From positions 310,001-374,000 of the forward strand of contig NZ_MASW01000001.1 in NCBI RefSeq assembly GCF_003202285.1: 64,000 nucleotides of DNA, given 5' to 3'. The notes beneath the pieces were generated by a model that was given only the letters and a program-made list of their open reading frames with translations, did not search any database and was not told where the DNA came from. Positions 45,729 to 55,240 of the stretch are shown one piece after another; position 1 is the first letter of the stretch; each line of letters starts with the position of its first letter. Made by a program: the position numbers and the translations under genes. Origin of the DNA: Prauserella muralis. GTDB taxonomy: Bacteria; Actinomycetota; Actinomycetes; Mycobacteriales; Pseudonocardiaceae.

Positions 45729-46390
45729 CGGCGGCCCTTGATGAGGTCCAGCGCCTCCGCCCGCGACGAGGCCGAGGTCTTGAGCAGACCCCGGACGGCG
45801 GACGTGGTGGTGCGCGCGCCCGGCTTGCGGATGCCACGCATGGCCATGCACAGGTGCTCGGCCTCCACGACGACGATCACACCGCGCGGCTTGAGCTTGC
45901 GGTCGATGGCGTCGGCGATCTGCGACGTCAGCCGCTCCTGGACCTGCGGCCGCTTGGCGTAGAGGTCCACCAGCCTCGCGAGCTTGGACAGGCCGGTGAC
46001 CTTGCCCTGGCTGTTCGGGATGTAGCCGACATGGGCGACCCCGTGGAAGGGCACCAGGTGGTGCTCGCACGTCGAGAACATCGGGATGTCGGTGACGAGC
46101 ACCAGTTCCTCGTGGCTCTCGTCGAACGTCCGGTCCAGGACGTGATCCGGGTCGTTGTAGAGCCCGGCGAACATCTCCCGGTAGGCGCGCGCTACGCGGG
46201 CAGGCGTCTCCTGCAGGCCGTCCCGGTCGGGGTCCTCGCCGCACGCGAGCAGCAGCTCGCGCACGGCCCGCTCGGCACGTGCCTGGTCGAACATCCGGCC
46301 CGTGGCGACCGGCATGTCCTCGGGGAGGATGCCGTGCCCGTTGCCCTCGACATCGCTATCGATGTTGACCGTCCTGCTCGTCGGGATCAC
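45725..46390 (-). CDS. folE: GTP cyclohydrolase I
   Basis: A 221-residue enzyme that converts GTP to dihydroneopterin triphosphate, the first folate step. Zinc ligands lie in [10 protein letters not shown] (about 108-117) and [11 protein letters not shown] (about 177-187). The GTG start at 46390 makes the first 35 bp overlap the ftsH 3' end in another frame. Starts further downstream would remove the non-conserved first 30 residues and cannot be excluded. Confidence 0.95.
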   Translation of the reverse strand: MIPTSRTVNIDSDVEGNGHGILPEDMPVATGRMFDQARAERAVRELLLACGEDPDRDGLQETPARVARAYREMFAGLYNDPDHVLDRTFDESHEELVLVTDIPMFSTCEHHLVPFHGVAHVGYIPNSQGKVTGLSKLARLVDLYAKRPQVQERLTSQIADAIDRKLKPRGVIVVVEAEHLCMAMRGIRKPGARTTTSAVRGLLKTSASSRAEALDLIKGRR

Positions 46391-48806
46391 GCTCGCCCCG
46401 CCGCTCACCCTGCTGTGGCGAGGGGTCGGGCGGGGCGGGCCGCCACGGCGGCTGGCTGGGCCTGCTGCCACCGGGTGAGGTGGCCGGGGTCCAGCCGGGA
46501 GGTGCGCCGTAGTTCGGCGGTCCCGCAGGATACTCGCCCGGCTGGCCGCCGCCGTAGGGACGCGGAGCCTGCTGCCCGCCACCGCCGTGGCCGGGGCCGT
46601 TCTGACCAGGGCCGTTCTGACCAGGCCCGTTCTGGCCGCCGTTGTACCGGCGGTTGCCGTTCGGGTACCCGCTCGGCGGCGGAGCGTACGGGTTGTAGCC
46701 GCCCGACTGCGGAGGCGGATTCTGCGGCGAGGGCTGCTGCGGGCCGCCGTACGGCGGACCACCGGGCAGCTCGTTGCCGCCGGGCGCGGTGGCCACCGGG
46801 GTCGGCTCCGGCTCCGGCTCGCGCTCGGGACGCTCCGGCTGCTCGGGCTCGGGCGGCCAGGGCTCCCCGCGCTCCATCGCCAGCTCGCCGGGTGTCTTGA
46901 TCGGCGGCTTGTTCGACGGCAGCCGCTCACCGAACTCGTTGAAGGCGGTGATCCTCGGCCGCTTCTCCACCGCCGCGAAGATCCGCTCCAGGTCCCTGCG
47001 CTGCAGGGTCTCCTTCTCCAGCAGTTCCACGACCAGGTCGTCGAGCACGTCGCGGTAGGTGTTGAGCACCTCCCACGCCTCGGTGTGCGCGGTCTCGATG
47101 AGCTTGCGGACCTCCTCGTCGATCTCGTGCGCGACCTCGAGGGAGTAGTCCGGCTGCCTGCCGGCCGAACGGCCGAGGAACGGGTCCCCCTGCTCCTGGC
47201 CGTACTTGACCGCGCCGAGCCGCGGGCTCATGCCGTACTCGGTGACCATCGACCTGGCGATCTTGGTGGCCTGCTCGATGTCGGACACCGCGCCCGTCGT
47301 GGGCTCGTGGAACACGAGCTCCTCCGCGGTGCGCCCGCCCATCGCGAACACCAGCCTGCCGATCATCTCCGACCGGGTCATCAGTTCCTTGTCGTCCTCG
47401 GGCACAAGCAACGCATGCCCCCCGGTGCGACCACGCGGCAGGATCGTCAGCTTGTACACCGGTTCGATGTCCGGCATCGCCCACGCGGCGAGCGCGTGCC
47501 CGCCCTCGTGGTAGGCGGTGATCTTCTTCTCCTTCTCGGAGATGATCCGGCTCTTGCGCGCGGGGCCGCCGATCACGCGGTCGACCGACTCCTCCAGCGC
47601 GGCGTCGGTGATGACGTGCCCGTTGGTGCGCGCGGTGAGCAGGGCCGCCTCGTTGATGACGTTGGCCAGGTCGGCACCGGACATGCCGACGGTGCGCTTG
47701 GCCAGCGCCTCCATGTCCACGTTCTGGGCCAGCGGCTTGCCCTTGGAGTGCACCTCCAGGATCGCCCTGCGGCCTCGCAGGTCGGGCGCGGACACCGGGA
47801 TCTGCCGGTCGAAGCGGCCGGGACGCAGCAGCGCGGGGTCGAGGATGTCGGGCCGGTTGGTGGCGGCGATGAGGATGATCCCGCCGCGGGAGTCGAAGCC
47901 GTCCATCTCGACGAGCAGCTGGTTCAGCGTCTGCTCGCGCTCGTCGTGCCCGCCGCCGAGGCCGGCGCCACGCTGACGGCCGACCGCGTCGATCTCGTCG
48001 ACGAAGATGATGCAGGGCGCGTTCTGCTTGGCCTGCTCGAACAGGTCCCTCACCCGCGAGGCGCCGACACCGACGAACATCTCGACGAAGTCGGAACCGG
48101 AGATCGTGTAGAACGGCACGCCCGCCTCGCCCGCGACGGCACGCGCGAGCAGCGTCTTACCGGTGCCGGGCGGGCCGTAGAGCAGCACGCCCTTGGGGAT
48201 CTTGGCGCCAAGCGCCTGGTAGCGGCCGGGGCTCTGCAGGAAGTCCTTGATCTCGTGCAGTTCCTCGACGGCCTCGTCGGCGCCCGCCACGTCGGTGAAC
48301 GTGGTCTTCGGCATGTCCTTGTTGAGCTGCTTGGCCTTGGACTTGCCGAAGTTGAGGACCCGGTTACCGCCGCCCTGCGCGTTGTTCATCATCCACATCA
48401 GCAGCAGCAACAGGATCCCGAGCGGGATCATGTAGATCAGCAGCTGGGTGAAGAAGGAGTCCTGGGTGACGGTGGTGTCGAAGCGGACGTCCTGGTCGCC
48501 GTTGCGGGCGGTGATCAGCGCGTTGTAGAGCTGGTCGGACGCCCCCGCGGGGAACTTCGTGATGATCTGGCTGACCTGCTGGCCATCGACACCGATCGGA
48601 TCCGCCAGGGTGAGCTTGAGCTGCTGCTCCTTGTCCTCCAGGTTCGCTTCCGTGACGTTGCCGGAGCGGATTTGCTCGACGGCCTGCGACGTGGGCACAT
48701 GCGTGTACCCCCTGTCACCGTCGAAGATCATGCTGAAGGCGAAATAGAGCAGCAGAACCGCGACTATCCACAGCAGTGGGTTCTTGAGCAGGCGCTTGCG
48801 GTCCAT
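46356..48806 (-). CDS. ftsH: ATP-dependent zinc metalloprotease FtsH
   Basis: An 816-residue membrane protease for quality control. Two membrane segments (10-28 and 119-140) flank an extracytoplasmic domain. The AAA+ module has Walker A GPPGTGKT at 211-218, Walker B FVDEID near 268, and the zinc site HEGGH at 433-437. The tail beyond about 620 is a Pro/Gly/Gln/Asn-rich extension with tandem NGPGQ repeats (DNA near 46600-46640). The start MDRKRLLKN at 48806 aligns with mycobacterial FtsH; an ATG at 48860 is in frame. Confidence 0.96.
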   Translation of the reverse strand: MDRKRLLKNPLLWIVAVLLLYFAFSMIFDGDRGYTHVPTSQAVEQIRSGNVTEANLEDKEQQLKLTLADPIGVDGQQVSQIITKFPAGASDQLYNALITARNGDQDVRFDTTVTQDSFFTQLLIYMIPLGILLLLLMWMMNNAQGGGNRVLNFGKSKAKQLNKDMPKTTFTDVAGADEAVEELHEIKDFLQSPGRYQALGAKIPKGVLLYGPPGTGKTLLARAVAGEAGVPFYTISGSDFVEMFVGVGASRVRDLFEQAKQNAPCIIFVDEIDAVGRQRGAGLGGGHDEREQTLNQLLVEMDGFDSRGGIILIAATNRPDILDPALLRPGRFDRQIPVSAPDLRGRRAILEVHSKGKPLAQNVDMEALAKRTVGMSGADLANVINEAALLTARTNGHVITDAALEESVDRVIGGPARKSRIISEKEKKITAYHEGGHALAAWAMPDIEPVYKLTILPRGRTGGHALLVPEDDKELMTRSEMIGRLVFAMGGRTAEELVFHEPTTGAVSDIEQATKIARSMVTEYGMSPRLGAVKYGQEQGDPFLGRSAGRQPDYSLEVAHEIDEEVRKLIETAHTEAWEVLNTYRDVLDDLVVELLEKETLQRRDLERIFAAVEKRPRITAFNEFGERLPSNKPPIKTPGELAMERGEPWPPEPEQPERPEREPEPEPTPVATAPGGNELPGGPPYGGPQQPSPQNPPPQSGGYNPYAPPPSGYPNGNRRYNGGQNGPGQNGPGQNGPGHGGGGQQAPRPYGGGQPGEYPAGPPNYGAPPGWTPATSPGGSRPSQPPWRPAPPDPSPQQGERRGERDPDEQDGQHR

Positions 48807-49003
48807 TAGATCCGGCCGTGGTGGCCTCGACCCTCCCTGGCTAGGCGGTAGGTGTGACATCCGCCGTCACGGTGTTGACAACTGCATGGGGCACGGAGCT
48901 AACCGTCCCACCAGGGTACCGCCCGGTCCGAGTGAGCAGCCGGGCGATCCTCAGCAAGTCAACGGTGACCACCATGGTGGTGTTCCCGCAGGCTGGGGAC
49001 GGC

Positions 49004-49786
49004 CTAACCCGTGACCGCCGCGAGCATCTCGCCCAGCCTCGTACGCAGGGTCTTCTCGTCGGCGGGCGACACGGTGACCCACTCGCGCCCGTCGGTGCCC
49101 GCCCGGGAGAGGCTCAGGTAGCGGCCGGTGGCGGTGTCGAACCACGCCAGCACCGGCGAGCGGTTCCTTCTGCCCAGCTCGTCCCTGGCGTTCGCGGCCA
49201 GCTGACCACCCCGCAGCCGGGGCTGCGCGATGAGCTGCGCGTACGCCTGGCCCGGGTCGGCGGGCCGTTCCGCGAGGCCCGCGCGCCTGCGCTCCCGCGA
49301 GGCAGGCGGAGCACCGGACACGACCCCGGTGCGGGACGGCTGGGTGCGCACGGCCTGGTCGATGGGCAGCGTGATCGAGGCTTCCGAGCCGCGCGAGCAC
49401 GCCGGGAGCAGGTTCACCACCGCCGACGCGAGCCCGTCGGGGTAGATCGGCCGCAGCCAGACGCCGTCGGCGTCCTGGACGGCGAGCACGGCCGTGCTGC
49501 CGTCGGTCGCCGCGAGCGCGGCGACCGGAGCGGCCTGGAACTCGGGGATGTGCAGGGCGTCGACGCTGGCCGAGGGCCTGGCCAGCAGCTGGAGCCACTC
49601 CGGGACCGGCGAGTCCTCGAGGCGCCTGGCCGAGAACTCCAGCTCCGCCCTGGCGCGCAGGGCGGCGCGCTCGGTCTCGGTCTCGCCGTGCGAGTGGACG
49701 CGGAGCGGGTAGGGCGGCTCACCGGCACCAGCCGCCTCCCACAGGAAGTCGAAGGCGACCGGGGTGAAGAACTCCTGGGTGGACAC
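49004..49786 (-). CDS. ESX secretion-associated protein EspG (paralog 1)
   Basis: A 260-residue EspG-family chaperone. The start (FFTPVAFDFLWEAAGAGEPPYPL) and the end (REWVTVSPADEKTLRTRLGEML) match the neighbouring EspG at 49866 in pattern. EspG proteins bind PE-PPE pairs in the cytosol and deliver them to a type VII (ESX) secretion system. It is last in the PE-PPE-EspG-EspG operon. The two paralogs are strongly diverged, so they may not be redundant. Confidence 0.85.
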   Translation of the reverse strand: MSTQEFFTPVAFDFLWEAAGAGEPPYPLRVHSHGETETERAALRARAELEFSARRLEDSPVPEWLQLLARPSASVDALHIPEFQAAPVAALAATDGSTAVLAVQDADGVWLRPIYPDGLASAVVNLLPACSRGSEASITLPIDQAVRTQPSRTGVVSGAPPASRERRRAGLAERPADPGQAYAQLIAQPRLRGGQLAANARDELGRRNRSPVLAWFDTATGRYLSLSRAGTDGREWVTVSPADEKTLRTRLGEMLAAVTG

Positions 49787-49865
49787 GATCCTCCGATGGC
49801 TCCTGGCGACGGCGCGTGCCAGCTGGACTACCGCAGAGTAGCGGACGCGGCCGGGGCGCCGGCAC

Positions 49866-50657
49866 TCACAGCGGCGCCGCCGTGGAGTTCACCGCGCTCG
49901 CGAGCATCTCGGACAAGCGGTGCCTCAGCGTGGGGGCGTCGGCGGGCGCGATGGTGATCCAGTCCCTGCCGTCGCGACCCCGGGTCGCCTGCGTGAAGTA
50001 CCGCCCCGACTCCGTGTCGAACCAGCTCAGCACGGGCATCCGCGTCTTGCTGCCGGTACGGCTGCGGGCGTTGGCGCCGATCTGGCCTCCGCGCAGCCTG
50101 GGCTGGGCGTGCAGCCGCGCCAGCGCCTTGCGGTCCTCGTCCACGCTGGCCCGCCCGCCGTCGGGGGCCGGGACGCGACGTTGCATGAAGTCGACGCCGG
50201 GGCCGGAGAGCAGCTGTTCCAGGGGCACGGTGATCGACTTCTCGGCGCCGCGGGGCGCGCCGGGCAGCAGCCCGACGATGGCGCTGGCCAGCCCGTCGAC
50301 GGGGACGTCACCCAGGTAGAGGCCCTGCTGGTCCTGCACGGCGAGCACGCCCTGGCCGCCGAGCGCCGAGGCCACGGCGAGCTGCGGCTCGGCGTCCGGT
50401 GCGCTGATCTGCACGGAGTCCAGGCTCACGTCGGGCGCCGCGAGCACCCCGAACCAGTCCTCGACCTGCGGCTGCGGCCTTCCTCCCGAGTCGGCGAGCC
50501 CGCGCTGCGCCGCCTCGGCCAGCACGCGCTGCCGCAGCGTGGCGCGCTCCTCCATCGTCTCGCCGTGGGAGCGCGCCTCCAGCGGGTACGGCAGCTCTCC
50601 TTCCCCGAACGACTCCCAGAGGAAGTCCAGCTCCAGTGGGGTGAGGCGCTGCGCCAC
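49866..50657 (-). CDS. ESX secretion-associated protein EspG (paralog 2)
   Basis: A 263-residue EspG-family chaperone. Shared features with paralog 1 include LELDFLWESFGEGELPYPL at the start, the YFTQATRGRDGRDWITIAPAD region and the RLSEML end. The GTG start lies 3 nt after the PPE-like gene stop, so it is the direct partner of that substrate gene. No ESX core genes (EccC, EccB, MycP) are in the window. Confidence 0.86.
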   Translation of the reverse strand: MAQRLTPLELDFLWESFGEGELPYPLEARSHGETMEERATLRQRVLAEAAQRGLADSGGRPQPQVEDWFGVLAAPDVSLDSVQISAPDAEPQLAVASALGGQGVLAVQDQQGLYLGDVPVDGLASAIVGLLPGAPRGAEKSITVPLEQLLSGPGVDFMQRRVPAPDGGRASVDEDRKALARLHAQPRLRGGQIGANARSRTGSKTRMPVLSWFDTESGRYFTQATRGRDGRDWITIAPADAPTLRHRLSEMLASAVNSTAAPL

Positions 50658-50660
50658 CGG

Positions 50661-52031
50661 TTACCGCTCCTCGTCGTCGTCGGGCCCCCAGGCGCCCAGC
50701 ACCGGCGGCGGCGTGGCGACCGTGGCGCCGAACGCGTCGTCGGGGTCGGGCTCGATGAGGAAGGAGGCGTGGGTGTGCTCCTTCTCCTGCTCCTGCTGGC
50801 CCGCGCCCGCGCCCATGCCGCCCATCGGGGCACCGCCCATCGGAGCCTGCTGCGCGCCACCGCCGATGGTGCCGCCGGGTGCCACCATGCCCTGGTTCTG
50901 GGGCTGCACGGAGGCGGCGCTGGCCGCCTGCTGGTTGGCCGACGCCGACGTCTCCGAGGACGACTGCTTGGTGCTGCCGCTGCGCGCCCCCTTGGCGAGC
51001 GCCTTCGCGCCGCCGAGACCGAGTGCGCCGCCCGCCACCGCCGCGCCGAGCGCCTGGCCTGCGCTGAGCCCGCCGCCCGAACCGGCCGCGGCCGCGGCCT
51101 GGCCGGATCCGGTGGTGGCACCCTGGGCCGGGCCCGCGGCCGGAGCGCCGTGCACCGGGGAGGACGGCCCGCCGGCGTGCTGGGGGCCGCCGTGCGCGCC
51201 CTGGCCGAGGCCGGAGGCCGCGACGGCGTTGTCGGCGCCGCCGGGCCCGCCGATGGCCGGCGTGCTGCCGAGCCCGGCGAACGGACCGGCGAAGCCCGCG
51301 CCACCCGGCATGCCGTAGCTGCCCACGGAACCGACGCCGCCCGCGTTGAGGCCGGAGGCGTTGCCGCCGGGCTTGAGGCCGATCGACTCGGGACCGAAGC
51401 TCGGCGTGCTGCCGTCGATCTCCGACATCGCGGCGGTGTAGGCCTCCAGGTACGCCACCTGCTGGGCCTTCACCTCCCGCGCGGCGTCGAACTGCTCCTT
51501 CATGTCCTTGGTCATGGCGGCCGGGCCGCCTGCCAGCATGGCGGCGGTCTCCTTGGCCGGGTCGAACTCCTGCGGCTGCGGCATCTTCTTCAGCTCGGCG
51601 GCGGCAGCGGCCTGCTGCTTGAGCCGCTGGCTCATCGTGTCGGCCGCCTCGGACGCCTGCGCGCTGGAGTTGGCGATGGCGACGAGCGAGCCCTGCGCGG
51701 CGCCAGCGCCCTGGCCGATCCACGCGGCACCGAGCTCGGAGATCGCGTTGTACAGGTTCTCGGAGGCTTCCCGCAGGCTCGTGCTGTGACCCGACCACGT
51801 CTGGCCGATCTCCTCGGCCGTGCCGGGCACGTTGTTGACCGTGGCGTAGCGGTAGAGCTGCTGGCTGTCCTGCGAGGCCCAGTTGGGCCGGTCGCCGATC
51901 GCCCTGTCGTCGCCGTAGAGGAAGCCGTCGGCGCGGCCACGCGCCTGCTGGACGATGTCGCTGACCTCGGCGTTGTCCCCCAGCTTCACCGGCGTGCCAC
52001 CGTCGCCCGGCTGCGGAGTCTGGATGTCCAT
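50661..52031 (-). CDS. PPE-domain-like ESX substrate
   Basis: A 456-residue protein. The N-terminal helical domain (about 25-185) holds WSG near 82 and WIGQGAGAAQGSL near 106, resembling the WxG-containing helical bundle of PPE proteins. The C-terminal half is Gly/Ala/Pro-rich and low-complexity. The ATG at 52031 follows AGGGGGA. It lies 20 nt after the PE-like gene, the classic PE-PPE order. The partner and the EspG genes imply secretion by a type VII system encoded elsewhere. Confidence 0.82.
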   Translation of the reverse strand: MDIQTPQPGDGGTPVKLGDNAEVSDIVQQARGRADGFLYGDDRAIGDRPNWASQDSQQLYRYATVNNVPGTAEEIGQTWSGHSTSLREASENLYNAISELGAAWIGQGAGAAQGSLVAIANSSAQASEAADTMSQRLKQQAAAAAELKKMPQPQEFDPAKETAAMLAGGPAAMTKDMKEQFDAAREVKAQQVAYLEAYTAAMSEIDGSTPSFGPESIGLKPGGNASGLNAGGVGSVGSYGMPGGAGFAGPFAGLGSTPAIGGPGGADNAVAASGLGQGAHGGPQHAGGPSSPVHGAPAAGPAQGATTGSGQAAAAAGSGGGLSAGQALGAAVAGGALGLGGAKALAKGARSGSTKQSSSETSASANQQAASAASVQPQNQGMVAPGGTIGGGAQQAPMGGAPMGGMGAGAGQQEQEKEHTHASFLIEPDPDDAFGATVATPPPVLGAWGPDDDEER

Positions 52032-52051
52032 GTTCGCAAGTCCCCCTGGTC

Positions 52052-52420
52052 TCACGCGCGCCCGTTGAACGGCTCGGCGCCGGCCTGGTCGATCTCGTGG
52101 TAGCGGCTCATCGCCGTGGTGATGGCCTGCTCGGCCTGGTCGTACTGGTCGTAGAGGTTGCGCAGCGCCTGACCGTAGGAGTCGCCGCCCCCCGCGGCCC
52201 GGTCGGAGAACTTGGCCGCGATGGCGTTGCCGACGGGGTTCGCGCCGATTCGCGGGGCGGTCGCGAGCGAGGGCGCGTCGCCGAGCAGCCGCTCGATCAT
52301 GTCCTTGCCGTTACGGATCTTGCTCAGCACCGTCTGTGCGGCGTCGGGGTCGATGCCGATCTGCCCGGTGGCCGCCGCGTTGCGGAACGCCGCCGCATCC
52401 GCGTAGCTGCTGTTCCCCAT
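52052..52420 (-). CDS. PE-like small ESX substrate
   Basis: A 122-residue helical protein. Its second helix ends with YDQYDQAEQAITTAMSRY, which includes YxxxD/E patterns that act as the type VII export signal. It is first in the operon before the PPE-like gene. An ATG at 52420 with AGGAG upstream is preferred over a GTG at 52432, which leaves no room for the ribosome site. The similarity to true PE proteins is structural and positional rather than strong in sequence. Confidence 0.72.
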   Translation of the reverse strand: MGNSSYADAAAFRNAAATGQIGIDPDAAQTVLSKIRNGKDMIERLLGDAPSLATAPRIGANPVGNAIAAKFSDRAAGGGDSYGQALRNLYDQYDQAEQAITTAMSRYHEIDQAGAEPFNGRA

Positions 52421-52573
52421 GTTTCGCTTCACTCCTGTCCCCAGCCCGGCACGGATGCCGGCCTCGCGCCTGCGATCTTCGCTTAGGTTAACGCAACAGC
52501 TGTGCCGGTATGACGCGTTCTCCAGCGACAGGGTTCCCTATTCTCCGTCCGTAAGCAACGCGTCGACCTGCGG

Positions 52574-53128
52574 TTACGAGGAGTAAACCCGGGGGTCGAG
52601 TGTTCCGATGAACGGCAGGTCCCGGTATCGCTCCGCGTAGTCGAGGCCGTAGCCGACGACGAACTCGTTGGGAATGTCGAACCCGATGTACTTCACGGGC
52701 ACGTCCACCTTGACGGCCTCCCGCTTGCGCAGCAGCGAACAGACGTGCAGCGACGCGGGGTTGCGCGCGGCCAGGTTCTTGAGCAGCCACGACAGTGTGA
52801 GGCCCGAGTCGACGATGTCCTCGACGATCAGCACGTCCCTGCCCGCGATGTCGCGGTCGAGGTCCATCAGGATGCGCACGACGCCGGACGAGGACGTGGC
52901 CGAGCCGTACGACGACACCGCCATGAACTCCAGCTGCGTCGGGATCGGCAGGGCGCGCGCGAAGTCGGTCATGAACATCACCGCGCCCTTGAGCACGCCG
53001 ACCAGGACCAGATCGGAGGCCCTTCCCTCCGCGGGGTAGTCCGCCGCGACCTTCTCGGCCAGCTCGGCGATCTTGTCCTTGATCTCTTGCTCGGTGATGA
53101 GCACGGAGGCGATGTCGCCTTCGTACAC
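52574..53128 (-). CDS. hpt: Hypoxanthine phosphoribosyltransferase
   Basis: A 184-residue purine salvage enzyme making IMP or GMP from PRPP. The PRPP loop [13 protein letters not shown] is at about 100-112, and the base-binding end carries the [20 protein letters not shown] motif. It begins 3 nt after the tilS stop. In many actinomycetes hpt is close to ftsH; here the PE/PPE/EspG genes lie between. Confidence 0.96.
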   Translation of the reverse strand: MYEGDIASVLITEQEIKDKIAELAEKVAADYPAEGRASDLVLVGVLKGAVMFMTDFARALPIPTQLEFMAVSSYGSATSSSGVVRILMDLDRDIAGRDVLIVEDIVDSGLTLSWLLKNLAARNPASLHVCSLLRKREAVKVDVPVKYIGFDIPNEFVVGYGLDYAERYRDLPFIGTLDPRVYSS

Positions 53129-53131
53129 GGG

Positions 53132-54145
53132 TCAGTCCCCTCTGGTGGTGGGTTGGCCAGTTTCGCCGGTCTCGGCAGTGTCGCCGATGCTGACGCAGAG
53201 CTTTCCACGCGACCTGCGCGCTTCAAAATTGCCCGGTAGCCAGACGCCGCCCTGGCCGCGCCAGCGGGCGACGAGTGCGTCGACGGAGCGCAGGTGCGCA
53301 TCGGTCAGCTCGCGCACGCCCGCGCCGAGCAACCAGCGGCGCAGGGCCCGCCTGCGCAGGGCGGACGGTGCGGGCGCCAGCTCGGCCACGTCCAGCTCGC
53401 CCCGCTGCTCGGCGCGGCTGTAGAGCTCGCCGGCCAGCGCGTCGAGGGCCTCGCTGTCCTCCCGCAGCTGGGCGGCGGTCCTGGCCAGCGCGGCGGCCAC
53501 CCCGCCGTTGAGCACGTCCTCGAGCAGCGGCAGCACCTCGGTGCGCAGCCGGACCCTGGTGAACCGGGGATCGGCGTTCTGCGGGTCCGACCACGGCCGC
53601 ACACCCAGCTCGGTGCACGCGTCGCGGGTCACCGACCTGGGCACGTCCAGCAACGGTCTCGCCCAGGGCGCATCCAGCGGGCGCATCCCGGACACCGAAC
53701 GCGGGCCGGAGCCCCTGCCGAGCCCCAGCAGCACGGTCTCGGCCTGGTCGTCGCGGGTGTGCCCGAGCAGCATCAGCGCCGCCTCCGCGGGCAGCGCCCT
53801 GCGCAGGGCCGCGTAACGGGCCTTGCGGGCCGCGGCCTCCGGGCCGCCGGGTCCGGACACGGTCACGCCGACGACCCTGGCGTCGTCGGCGCCGAGCCGG
53901 AGCGCGGCCTGCGCGGCCGTGGCGGCGACCTCGGCCGAGTCGGCCTGCAGGCCGTGGTCGACGACGACCGCGTTGACCCGGACGTCCAGCCGGTGCCCCA
54001 CGTGCGCGGCTGCCTCGGTCAGTGCGAGCGAGTCGGCACCGCCGGACACCGCGACGAACAGCTCGCCGCAGCGCAGGTGTGCCTCGTGTGCGGAGAGGAA
54101 CGCGCGCACGGCACGGCGCACCGTGACGACCGCCGGACCGCTCAC
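53132..54145 (-). CDS. tilS: tRNA(Ile)-lysidine synthetase
   Basis: A 337-residue enzyme that modifies the CAU anticodon of tRNA-Ile2. The ATP pyrophosphatase loop SGGADS is at 34-39 and the GHTRDDQAETVLLGLGRGSG segment near 128 is diagnostic. The GTG start at 54145 overlaps the metalloprotease gene stop by 4 nt. The frame is open far upstream, but only as a shadow. Confidence 0.94.
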   Translation of the reverse strand: MSGPAVVTVRRAVRAFLSAHEAHLRCGELFVAVSGGADSLALTEAAAHVGHRLDVRVNAVVVDHGLQADSAEVAATAAQAALRLGADDARVVGVTVSGPGGPEAAARKARYAALRRALPAEAALMLLGHTRDDQAETVLLGLGRGSGPRSVSGMRPLDAPWARPLLDVPRSVTRDACTELGVRPWSDPQNADPRFTRVRLRTEVLPLLEDVLNGGVAAALARTAAQLREDSEALDALAGELYSRAEQRGELDVAELAPAPSALRRRALRRWLLGAGVRELTDAHLRSVDALVARWRGQGGVWLPGNFEARRSRGKLCVSIGDTAETGETGQPTTRGD

Positions 54146-55221
54146 CCGTGAACGCGTCGCACCCACGCGCGCGGGTCCCTGATCTCCGCTCTGGTCGGCA
54201 AGGTGTTCGGCGAGGTCCACGCCGCATTGAAGCCCGCCATGCCGACGGCGTCCACGACGTGCCGCGTGAACGCGGCGCCCAGCGCGTACTGTTTGATCTT
54301 GGCGTCGACGCCGAGCAGGCTCCGCAGCAGGCGATCGAGCAGGCCACCGCCCTTGCGGCGCACGGTGAACCGGCGGCGGATCGTGGCCACGCTCGGCACG
54401 ACGTCCGGGCCAACGGCGTCCATGACGTAGTCGGCGTGCCCCTCCAGCAGGGTGGACAGCGCCAGCAGCCGGTCGAACACCTCGCGCTGCTTCGGCGACT
54501 GCAGCAGCTCGGCGAGGGCCAGCGAGCCGTCGTCCTTGCTGCGGCGCGCCTCGCGCACGGCATCCGGCAACCTGCCGACGACGGTGGCGAGGCCCTCGGT
54601 GTCGGCGAGCCCGCCGACGAGCAGGCCGACCTCGTCGGCGAAGTAGTCGCGCAGCCAGTCGACCGCGGTGAACTGCAGGCGATGGGTGCACTCGTGCAGG
54701 CAGACCCACATGCGGAAGTCCCTGCCGTGCACACCCATCGCGCGCTGCGCGGTGACCACGTTGGGTGCCACGAGCAGCAGCCTGCCCGCCCTGTCCTCGC
54801 CGCCGAACGGGTCGTACTGGCCGAGCACGCGGGCACCGAGGAACGCCAGCACCACACCGGTCTGCACGCCCGCGCCACCCGCGACGAGCGGGGTGAACGG
54901 TCCCGCCTTGGGCTCGGCCTCGCCGGTGAGCGCCCTGCTGGTGAGCTCGTCGAGGCCGGAGGCCGCCGCCCGCACCCAGCCGGGCCGGTCGACGACGTCT
55001 CCGGGCAGCAGGGGCAGGTCGGCGCCGAGACCGGTCAGCTCGCGCACGTGCCGCTCGGCGTCCACGGTGAGCTCGCGCAGCTCCCGGACGGCCCGCTGGG
55101 CCTCGTCCCTGGGCACCGCAGGCCCGCCGCGCACGAGGAACGCGCCCGTGTTCGCCGCCAGGGACCAGTCCACCAGCGGGTTGCCGCCCCTGGCCCGCGT
55201 CGTCGTCTGCTGACTCGCCAT
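54142..55221 (-). CDS. Zinc-dependent metalloprotease-like protein (TIGR03624 family)
   Basis: A 359-residue zincin-like protein. The HEXXH motif is H176-E177-X2-H180 (LHECTHRLQF). Relatives in actinobacteria lie beside tilS and dacB (M. tuberculosis Rv3626c) and have been labelled as coenzyme F420-associated. No signal peptide is visible, so it is probably cytoplasmic. The substrate is unknown. Confidence 0.88.
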   Translation of the reverse strand: MASQQTTTRARGGNPLVDWSLAANTGAFLVRGGPAVPRDEAQRAVRELRELTVDAERHVRELTGLGADLPLLPGDVVDRPGWVRAAASGLDELTSRALTGEAEPKAGPFTPLVAGGAGVQTGVVLAFLGARVLGQYDPFGGEDRAGRLLLVAPNVVTAQRAMGVHGRDFRMWVCLHECTHRLQFTAVDWLRDYFADEVGLLVGGLADTEGLATVVGRLPDAVREARRSKDDGSLALAELLQSPKQREVFDRLLALSTLLEGHADYVMDAVGPDVVPSVATIRRRFTVRRKGGGLLDRLLRSLLGVDAKIKQYALGAAFTRHVVDAVGMAGFNAAWTSPNTLPTRAEIRDPRAWVRRVHG

Positions 55222-55240
55222 GATTCGACGCTACCCGGCT

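Noticed and set aside
46587-48809. Long plus-strand frame opposite ftsH
   Set aside because: Shadow of ftsH; no ribosome site and no recognisable motif.
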